Below are positions 17,491-26,821 of a stretch of 64,000 nt of DNA, piece by piece. Below the pieces are notes generated by a model. That model was not told the origin of the DNA and did no database searches. It saw only the letters and a program-made list of their open reading frames with translations. Source of the stretch: Streptomyces umbrinus (GTDB lineage: Bacteria; Actinomycetota; Actinomycetes; Streptomycetales; Streptomycetaceae); NCBI RefSeq assembly GCF_030817415.1, contig NZ_JAUSZI010000002.1, positions 8,742,001 to 8,806,000 of the forward strand. Direction: 5' to 3'. Position 1 is the stretch's first letter. Every line of letters begins with the position of its first letter. The position numbers were made by a program, and so were the translations under genes.

Positions 17491-18213
17491 CTATAGCGGG
17501 GGGAGTGCGGGCAGCGGACCGCCTTCGACGCTCAGCGCGGACCCGTCGCGGCGGCCCGCGAGCCAGCCGAGGAGAGCGGGCGCGGAGCCGGTCACAGTCA
17601 GTTCTGCGCCGCCCTCGGTGCCCACGGCCCGCTCCAGGTCGCCGTCTCCGGAGACGCGTCCCGTGCTCCACGCGCGCGTGCCGTCGGTGACACGCGTGTG
17701 CGGCACCTCGGGGTGCCCGGCGAAGCGGTCCGTGAGGAAGACGATCTCCCGCTCCACGAACTCCTCCGGGAGGTCCTCCAGGTCGTACCCGATCCCCAGA
17801 TCGACGTGGTGCAGCTCGACCTCGATCCAGCGCCGGAACGGCACCCCGGACGCCGAGTCGGTGACTCCGTTGCGCAGCTCCACCGTGCGGGACCAGTCCG
17901 CGGGCGCGGCCCCCGCCTCCTGGAAGCGGGCCGCGCTCTCGCGGAGATCGGTGAGCTGTGTCTCCAGGGGGCGCGGGGCGTCCCGCCCGATGTCGGCGTC
18001 CCGGGCCTCCCCGGAGACATACATCGGTCGGCCTTCGAGGACGTTCACGAGAGCGTCCGCGTTTCGGGCCAGGTGGGCCAGGACGTGGCCGCGGCTCCAG
18101 CCGGGCAGCCGTGACGGCTCGGCCACGGAGGCGTTGTCCAGTTTGCCGACTGCGGTGAGGAGCCGCTCGGTCGCGTCACGTACAGACGCCAGGTCGCGCA
18201 CATGATCGTTCAT
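17491..18213 (-). CDS. Maleylpyruvate isomerase-family mycothiol-dependent enzyme
   Basis: The 240-residue protein belongs to the DinB-like MDMPI family. The N-terminal four-helix metal-binding domain shows GWSRGHVLAHLARNADALVN (two histidines near 43 and 47) and RRWIEVELHHVDLGIGYD (glutamate and histidine near 140-146), which supply the metal ligands in the characterised mycothiol-dependent maleylpyruvate isomerase. A smaller C-terminal domain follows. No aromatic degradation genes are nearby, so the real substrate may differ. ATG 18213 fits the family length. Upstream partner of the metallo-hydrolase gene. Confidence 0.86.
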   Translation of the reverse strand: MNDHVRDLASVRDATERLLTAVGKLDNASVAEPSRLPGWSRGHVLAHLARNADALVNVLEGRPMYVSGEARDADIGRDAPRPLETQLTDLRESAARFQEAGAAPADWSRTVELRNGVTDSASGVPFRRWIEVELHHVDLGIGYDLEDLPEEFVEREIVFLTDRFAGHPEVPHTRVTDGTRAWSTGRVSGDGDLERAVGTEGGAELTVTGSAPALLGWLAGRRDGSALSVEGGPLPALPPL

Positions 18214-18358
18214 GGGCCCGACGATAGTCCCGCCACACGTTTGGGTGAAGGTTGCGGGCGGCCGCCGTAAATCGAATGCACGTGCTATATGGTCGGGTGC
18301 GGCGTCGGGCATGCTGGAGGGCCCGGGATTGTTGTGAACGAGGGAAACCAGACCGGCG

Positions 18359-18381
18359 CTGTCAGTGGCTCCCTCTAGTCT
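18359..18381 (+). promoter_or_regulatory. RecA-NDp/PafBC-type promoter of uvrA
   Basis: CTGTCAGTG (18359-18367), 8 nt, TAGTCT (18376-18381). The predicted start of transcription near 18388 gives a leader of about 70 nt, unlike the leaderless uvrB and uvrC. Confidence 0.82.
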
Positions 18382-18459
18382 GAAAAAGACGGGGCCCCGT
18401 CGTCTGAAAAGCCGGGGGCCTCGCCCCTGTCACTTCTCTCAAGAAAGGTGCGGACCGGC

Positions 18460-21531
<3,072 letters not shown>

Positions 21532-21552
21532 GCCGATTCGTTCGTACGCGTA

Positions 21553-21572
21553 CGTATGTACGCGTACATACG
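21553..21572. repeat. 20-bp perfect palindrome after uvrA
   Basis: CGTATGTACG and its complement abut without spacer. A second GTACGCGTAC palindrome lies just upstream (21544-21553). The pair stands between the uvrA stop and the main terminator. Possible protein-binding site. Confidence 0.5.
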
Positions 21573-21579
21573 CCACGCA

Positions 21580-21632
21580 CAACGCGCCGCGTCCCACGGG
21601 AAACTCAAGTTCCCGTGGGACGCGGCGCGTTG
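21580..21632. terminator. Bidirectional terminator between uvrA and pfkB-type gene
   Basis: A perfect 23-bp inverted repeat (21580-21602 and 21610-21632) with a 7-nt loop lies between two convergent genes and can end both transcripts. Confidence 0.85.
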
Positions 21633-21659
21633 CACAATCAGCAGCTCAACTCATGCCCG

Positions 21660-22571
21660 TCAGAAAACGCCCACCTCATGCGCGTACGGCGGCTCCGCGC
21701 CCGCCCGTGAGCAGGTGATCGCCGCGGCCCGGGCGGCGAACCGCAGCAACTCGGCCCAGCCGTCGGCGCCCAGACCCGCGAGCGCCGGCCCGGAGAGCGC
21801 GTCGCGGGCGGCGAGGCCGTGCAGCAGCGCCGCGTTCACCGTGTCGCCCGCGCCGATGGTGTCCACCACGTCGACGGGTTCGCCCGGCACGGCGTACTCC
21901 GCGCCGTCACGGGTGAAGGCGGTCAGCCCGTCGGCGCCCCGCGTGACGACCACGGCGGAGGGGCCTGAGGCCAGCCACTCGCGCGGAGTACCGCCGAGCC
22001 ATTCCGCGTCCTCCTCGGACAGCTTGAGCAGCGACACCGACGGCAGCCAGCTCTTGAACCGGGCCCGGTAGGCGTCCGCGTCCGGGATCAGCACCGAGCG
22101 GATATTGGGGTCGAGCGCGGTGAACACACCCTGCGCGGACGCGATCCGCATCAGCTCCTCGTACGCCGTCGCGCCCGGCTCCAGCACGAGCGAGCAGGTG
22201 CCGAACGACACCGCCCTTGTCCCGTCCGGGAGTTGGGAGGGCGCCGAGAACAGCCGGTCCGCGGTGCCCTCGACGTAGAAGGAGTAGCGGGCCGAACCGC
22301 CCGCGCCGATCGACGCGACGGCGAGGGTCGTCGGCTCGGCGCCCCGCTGTACGGACGACACGTCGACGCCCGCCTCGCGCAGTCCGCCGACCAGGGCCTC
22401 GCCGAAGGCGTCCTCGGAGATCCGCGAACAGAAGGCCGCGGGAGAGCCGAGCCGGCCCAGCGCCACCGCCGTGTTGTAGGGGCCGCCGCCGCGCCGCGGG
22501 TCGAGCCCCGCGAGCGCGCCCGCCTCACGCGGCACCAGATCGATCAGGGCCTCACCGGCGACGACGATCAC
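21660..22571 (-). CDS. PfkB-family sugar kinase (fructokinase-like)
   Basis: The 303-residue kinase belongs to the ribokinase/PfkB family. Signature 1 is seen as GGGPYNTAVALGRLG (near residues 28-42) and signature 2 as DTIGAGDTVNAAL (near 235-247), including the catalytic aspartate of GAGD. Fructokinase-type enzymes of this shape phosphorylate fructose or a related sugar with ATP. The GTG start at 22571 overlaps the stop of the lacI gene by 4 nt, so the two genes are translationally coupled and the regulator probably responds to the kinase substrate. Confidence 0.9.
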   Translation of the reverse strand: MIVVAGEALIDLVPREAGALAGLDPRRGGGPYNTAVALGRLGSPAAFCSRISEDAFGEALVGGLREAGVDVSSVQRGAEPTTLAVASIGAGGSARYSFYVEGTADRLFSAPSQLPDGTRAVSFGTCSLVLEPGATAYEELMRIASAQGVFTALDPNIRSVLIPDADAYRARFKSWLPSVSLLKLSEEDAEWLGGTPREWLASGPSAVVVTRGADGLTAFTRDGAEYAVPGEPVDVVDTIGAGDTVNAALLHGLAARDALSGPALAGLGADGWAELLRFAARAAAITCSRAGAEPPYAHEVGVF

Positions 22572-23602
22572 GAGTCGGATCCTTTCTCGGGGCAGCCGCA
22601 CGAGGTGCGGTGCACGAACGCGGAGGGCAGCCGGACCGTACGGGCCTCGCGGCCGGGGGAGTCCAGCCGGTCGAGCAGCAGCCGTACGGCCTGGGCACCG
22701 ATCTCCTTGCTGGGCTGGGAGATCGCGGTGAGCCGGGGCGAGAAGAGGTCCGCCCAGGAGAAGTCGTCGAAGCAGCACAGGGCCAGGTCGCCGGGCACGG
22801 ACAGACCCCTCTCGCGCACGGCCCGCAGCGCGCCGATGGTCATCGCGTTGTTGGCGGTGACCAGTGCCGTCGGCGGCGCCGGGAGGGACAGCAGGGCGTC
22901 GGTCGCGCGCTCGGCGCCCGCCGCCTCGGAGTTGCCGGGGACCACGAGCCGCTCGTCGTACGGGAGCCCCGCGTACGCCAGGCCATGCCGGTAGCCGGAG
23001 ATCCGCTCACTCGTCGTGCTGAGCCCCGGCAGGCCCGCGACCAGGCCGATCCTCTTGTGACCCAGCTCGGCGAGATGCCTGACCAGGAGCGTGACGGGCT
23101 CGGCGTTCTCCGCGCAGACCTGGTCGAAGGCGAAACCCGGTGCCGTCCGGCCGCCGTCGACCAGCCGGTCCAGGAACACCGTCGGGACGTCGTGCCGCCC
23201 GAGATAGCCGAGCAGCTCCTCCGGATGCGCGGACGGTGCGACGAGCATGCCGTCCACCCGCCGCTCGTGCAGCAGTTGGACCACCTTGCGCTCATGCACC
23301 GGATCATCGTGCGGGTCCGCGATCAGCAGGCTGTAGCCGTGCTCCAGGGCACCGGCCTCCACACCCTGAAGGATCTCCGTGAAGTACGGGTTGCTGATCG
23401 CCGACACCGCGAGCCCGATCGACCGGGTGCGCGAGGTGACGAGGGATCTGGCCAGGGTGTTGGGCGTGTAGCCGAGCTCGTCGATGGCGTCGAGCACGGC
23501 CTGGCGGGTGGCCGGCCGCACCGGGCGGGTGTCGTTGAGTACGTGTGAGACCGTCGCGACGGACACGCCCGCGCTCCGGGCCACATCGACCATGGTCGCC
23601 AT
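22568..23602 (-). CDS. LacI-family transcriptional regulator
   Basis: The 344-residue repressor has the LacI helix-turn-helix and hinge at its N terminus (VDVARSAGVSVATVSHVLNDTRPVRPATRQAVLDAIDELGYTPN) and a periplasmic-binding-like sugar domain (RTRSIGLAVSAISNPYFTEILQGVE, then QVCAENAEPVTLLVRHLAELGHKRIGLVAG). It ends in a short CGCPEKGSDS tail. ATG 23602 begins MATMVDVARSAG. A 28-bp perfect palindrome 78 nt upstream is the obvious operator, suggesting autorepression of lacI-pfkB. Confidence 0.92.
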   Translation of the reverse strand: MATMVDVARSAGVSVATVSHVLNDTRPVRPATRQAVLDAIDELGYTPNTLARSLVTSRTRSIGLAVSAISNPYFTEILQGVEAGALEHGYSLLIADPHDDPVHERKVVQLLHERRVDGMLVAPSAHPEELLGYLGRHDVPTVFLDRLVDGGRTAPGFAFDQVCAENAEPVTLLVRHLAELGHKRIGLVAGLPGLSTTSERISGYRHGLAYAGLPYDERLVVPGNSEAAGAERATDALLSLPAPPTALVTANNAMTIGALRAVRERGLSVPGDLALCCFDDFSWADLFSPRLTAISQPSKEIGAQAVRLLLDRLDSPGREARTVRLPSAFVHRTSCGCPEKGSDS

Positions 23603-23679
23603 GGGTGAGCCCCCCTCGCCCTCGCCGACGCCCGCGTCGGGCGCCGTCCCGGATCGGACCGTACCCGATGCCGCGGGAC

Positions 23680-23707
23680 ACGTAAACGCTTACGTAAGCG
23701 TTTACGT
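23680..23707. promoter_or_regulatory. 28-bp palindromic operator of the lacI-pfkB operon
   Basis: A perfect palindrome with half ACGTAAACGCTTAC stands upstream of the lacI start and just after the stop of the HTH gene. It carries the AAACG...CGTTT spacing usual for LacI-type sites. A variant with 24 of 28 bases identical is the core of the 40-bp palindrome at 10657-10696. Confidence 0.65.
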
Positions 23708-23729
23708 CAAGAGCTCCGGGGGCGGCCCC

Positions 23730-24677
23730 TCACTCCCAGTCCCACCCGATCCCCACGATCCCCGACCGCACCCGCTGCTCCACCACGTGGACCGACCGGT
23801 GGGGGTCGCTCAGTGTCAGCTCCTGGCGGCCGCTCCGGGGTGCCGCGGCCGAGTGCTGGGTGAACCGGTGGCAGCGCACGGGCAGCGTGTCCTCGGCGAA
23901 GCGCACCTGGAGGGCGTACTGCCCGCCGGAGAAGCCGAACCCGCGGACGTACTCACCGCACACGTCGGCCGTGCCGTCCTCGACGCCGTAGCGGAACAGG
24001 AAGGTGTCGCCCGCGCGCAGCCGTGTGTCGAAGAGCAACTCGGCGACGAGGACACCGGTGTCGTGGTGCCAGAGGACGCGTCCCGTGCGGCAGTTCTCCA
24101 GGGCGTGCACCGCCATGCGCTCCGGGTCGCATCCCGGGTCGCCGTGGTGGATGGCGACGAAGCGGTCGATGCCCTCCTTGTGGGCGCGCACGATGTGCTG
24201 GGAGTCGCGTCCCAGCAGCTCGCGCCGGGTGCCGATCCGTACACGCTCGTGGTGGCCGATGGTGTGCAGTCCGCCGTCGAGCGGTGAGTCCAGCTCGGCC
24301 AGCAGCTTCTCCAGGGCGCCGGAGGCCTCCACCAGGGAGCGGTACGAGCGGGCCGCGGCGCGCTCCGCCTCGGGGCGCTCGTCGGCCTTCGCGAGCAGCC
24401 GGATCAGGGACTCGTCCGGCAGTTGGAGTATCTCCTCAAGGGCTCGCACGGCCCGCAGCGACTCGGGGCGCTGTGGACGCCGGGCGCCCTGCTGCCAGTA
24501 ACTCAGGCTCGTCACGCCGACCTTGACCCCGTACCGCGTCAGATGGTGCTGGACGCGCTGCAGCGGCAGTCCACGGGTGGCGATCGCGGCGCGCAGGGCG
24601 ACATGGAAGGGGCCGCCCCGCAGGGCCGTCTCCAGCTCCGCCGTGGCATCGCCCGCGTGTTGTGTGCCGTCCCGCAT
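23730..24677 (-). CDS. Helix-turn-helix protein of unknown role
   Basis: The 315-residue protein has an N-terminal XRE-like helix-turn-helix in the segment FHVALRAAIATRGLPLQRVQHHLTRYGVKVGVTSLSYWQQGARRPQRPESLRAVRALEEILQLP (about residues 24-88). The remainder shows no family I can name. It contains several short strands with aromatic and histidine residues (RFVAIHHGDPGCDPERMAVHALENC; GFGFSGGQYALQVRF) and could bind a ligand. It has no signal or membrane segment. It stands alone upstream of the lacI-pfkB operon and shares its direction, but the palindromic operator between them suggests separate control. Confidence 0.75.
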   Translation of the reverse strand: MRDGTQHAGDATAELETALRGGPFHVALRAAIATRGLPLQRVQHHLTRYGVKVGVTSLSYWQQGARRPQRPESLRAVRALEEILQLPDESLIRLLAKADERPEAERAAARSYRSLVEASGALEKLLAELDSPLDGGLHTIGHHERVRIGTRRELLGRDSQHIVRAHKEGIDRFVAIHHGDPGCDPERMAVHALENCRTGRVLWHHDTGVLVAELLFDTRLRAGDTFLFRYGVEDGTADVCGEYVRGFGFSGGQYALQVRFAEDTLPVRCHRFTQHSAAAPRSGRQELTLSDPHRSVHVVEQRVRSGIVGIGWDWE

Positions 24678-24918
24678 TCAGGGGCCTTTCTGTGAGTGCT
24701 CGCAACGACTGGTCGGGCCGTTCGCGCTGGTCGGAGGGGCACACGGTCGGCGTGCGGGGGACGCTCGCGTCCCTGTGCGGTGGTGCCCGCCCCAAGTCAC
24801 CCCGCATTGAAGCGTGTTGATCAGGCCCGGACAACACCTGATGCGCAACCTCGCTGTCCGTACGCGCTCCCCGCCACCTCGGTCAGGACGTCCGGCCATC
24901 TCGGTCAGGGAGCCCGCC

Positions 24919-25269
24919 TCACGGCTCCAGCAGGTCCCGGATCGTCCGTGCCGACAGCGCCGACTTGGGCAGGAAGCCGCGGGCGGGGCTGTCCGCCACC
25001 AACTCCTGGAAGTCCTCCAGGGAGTGCGTCGAGATGAGGATCACGGCGGGCACGGTGTCCGCGAGCGCTCCTGCCACGTCGAGGCCGTTCTCGCCGTCCA
25101 GGTCGAGATCGACGAGGGCGACGTCCGGGGCGAGGTCCCGCGCGCGCGTGAGCGCCTCCGCGCCCGTCGAGGCGACGCCGACGACCCGGACCCCGCCGCG
25201 CTCCAGCAGGGCGCGCGCGGCCTCCAGGAACCGGGCGCTGTCATCGACGATGAGACAGCGCATGGACAT
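24919..25269 (-). CDS. Single-domain response regulator (receiver only)
   Basis: The 116-residue protein is a complete CheY-like receiver and nothing more. The acidic pair (IVDDSARF), phosphoacceptor aspartate (ALVDLDLDGENG, aspartate 54), switch serine/threonine (VILISTHS) and lysine (GFLPKSAL) are all present. There is no DNA-binding domain. ATG 25269 or ATG 25263 can serve as start. It is divergent from the binding protein/kinase operon, with a 20-bp palindrome in the shared promoter region, so it is probably phosphorylated by that kinase or competes with the NarL-type regulator at 30414. Confidence 0.85.
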   Translation of the reverse strand: MSMRCLIVDDSARFLEAARALLERGGVRVVGVASTGAEALTRARDLAPDVALVDLDLDGENGLDVAGALADTVPAVILISTHSLEDFQELVADSPARGFLPKSALSARTIRDLLEP

Positions 25270-25301
25270 GCGGACAGCTTCCCAACGGGCTGCCGGGTTG
25301 G

Positions 25302-25321
25302 CTTTCCGGCTAGCCGGAAAG
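25302..25321. promoter_or_regulatory. 20-bp palindrome in the divergent receiver/binding protein promoter
   Basis: CTTTCCGGCT followed directly by its complement forms a perfect palindrome 33 nt before the receiver gene and 121 nt before the binding protein gene. Its core CGGCTAGCCG recurs before the NarL-type regulator gene at 30323. Confidence 0.6.
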
Positions 25322-25441
25322 TGCTGAAGTCCCATGCCGGATAACTTCGTTCGCGCCTACGGAGCGCAGTGCAGGGTGACGCGCGGTAGCATGTCGCTGC
25401 CCTGGGGTGACCGTGTCCTGTCGGTCTGGTGGGGATGCGCG

Positions 25442-26821
25442 ATGAGAAAGCTCAACAGGAAAGCCGGTACGCACCGGACGCGCCGCGTGGTCCTCGCGGG
25501 AGTGCTGTCCGGGGCCCTGGTCGTCGTCGGCTGCGACGGGGGCGGGGACGGCAGTGAACGCTCTGCGAAGCGCGGCGACACCACGTGTGACGGCAGGCTC
25601 GAAGGCACCACCGACATCACCGTGTGGTTCCACGCGGGACCGAGCGGAGAGCTCGACACACTGCGCGGCCAGGTCAAGGACTTCAACGCCGGACAGAAGG
25701 ACGTACGGGTCGAGTTGATCACGCTCCCCGAAGCGCGTCCGTACGACGAACTGGTCGTCTCCGCGGCCGCCAGCGGCGAACTGCCCGACCTGCTCGACTT
25801 CGACGGCCCGAACCTCTACAACTACGCCTGGTCGGGCAAGCTCAAGCCGATCGACTCCTGTGTGCCCGAGGCGGTGAAGGCCGATCTCCTGCCCTCGATC
25901 CGCAAACAGGGCACCTATGAGGGCCGGTTGTGGGGCGTCGGCACCTTCGACTCCGGGCTCGGCCTCTACGTACGCCCCTCCGTCCTGAAGCAGGCCGGAA
26001 TCCGCGTCCCGAGCGGCCCGGACGACGCCTGGACGGCCACCGAACTGACCGGCATCCTGCGGAAGCTGCGCAAGGAGGGCTACGAAAGGCCCCTCGACCT
26101 GCGCCTCAACTACGCGCTCTCGGGCCAGGAGTGGAACACGTACGGGTTCGCGCCCGCCGTCTGGTCGGCCGGCGGAGACCTCATCGACCCCCGGGACCTG
26201 CGGACGGCGGAAGGTTTCCTCAACGGGCCCGGGGCGGTCGGGGCGATGACCACCCTCCAGAACTGGGTCAAGGAGGGGCTGGTCGACCCGAACAAGGACG
26301 ACAAGGCCTTCACCAGCGGGCGCAGCCCCGTCTCCTGGGTGGGGCACTGGACGTACCCCGAGTTCAGCAAGGCGTTCCCGGACGACGTGAAGATCGTTCC
26401 GCTGCCCGACTTCGGCAAGGGAACCGTCACCGGGATGGGATCCTGGCAGTGGGGCGTCACCGCGGCCGCCGTCGACGGGGACGCGGTCTGGCGGTTCCTC
26501 GCCCACCTCCTGAAGCCCCGGGAGGTCCTGCGCATGAGCCGGGCCAACGGGGCGATCCCGGCGACGGACAGCGCCATCGAGCTCTCGCCGAGGTTCGCCG
26601 AGGGCGGTGCCGAGCGCCTGTTCATCGAGCAGCTGAAGAGCGGTGTGGCGCGGCCGCGGTCGCAGACCCCGGCCTATCCGGCGGTCAGCGGTGCCTTCTC
26701 GCGGGCCTTCGCGGAGATCATGCTCGACCGTGCCCCGGTGAAGGCCGCCCTGGACAAGGCGGTCCGCCGGATCGACAAGGACCTGGCCGACCACCAGGGT
26801 TACCCGTCGGCCGGGCCATGA
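25442..26821 (+). CDS. Extracellular solute-binding lipoprotein (CUT1 sugar type) paired with a kinase
   Basis: The 459-residue protein has a lipobox VVVGC (cysteine 31) after a basic N terminus, and then a family 1 solute-binding fold (TDITVWFHAGPSGELDTLRGQVKDFNAGQ; LPDLLDFDGPNLYNYAWSGKLKPID; GTYEGRLWGVGTFDSGLGLYVRP). Such proteins usually serve sugar ABC importers. Here no permease or ATPase gene is nearby; instead the stop overlaps the ATG of a histidine kinase gene by 4 nt. I infer that it works as an extracellular ligand receptor that feeds the kinase. ATG 25442 is chosen as the start of the signal peptide. Confidence 0.9.
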   Translation: MRKLNRKAGTHRTRRVVLAGVLSGALVVVGCDGGGDGSERSAKRGDTTCDGRLEGTTDITVWFHAGPSGELDTLRGQVKDFNAGQKDVRVELITLPEARPYDELVVSAAASGELPDLLDFDGPNLYNYAWSGKLKPIDSCVPEAVKADLLPSIRKQGTYEGRLWGVGTFDSGLGLYVRPSVLKQAGIRVPSGPDDAWTATELTGILRKLRKEGYERPLDLRLNYALSGQEWNTYGFAPAVWSAGGDLIDPRDLRTAEGFLNGPGAVGAMTTLQNWVKEGLVDPNKDDKAFTSGRSPVSWVGHWTYPEFSKAFPDDVKIVPLPDFGKGTVTGMGSWQWGVTAAAVDGDAVWRFLAHLLKPREVLRMSRANGAIPATDSAIELSPRFAEGGAERLFIEQLKSGVARPRSQTPAYPAVSGAFSRAFAEIMLDRAPVKAALDKAVRRIDKDLADHQGYPSAGP

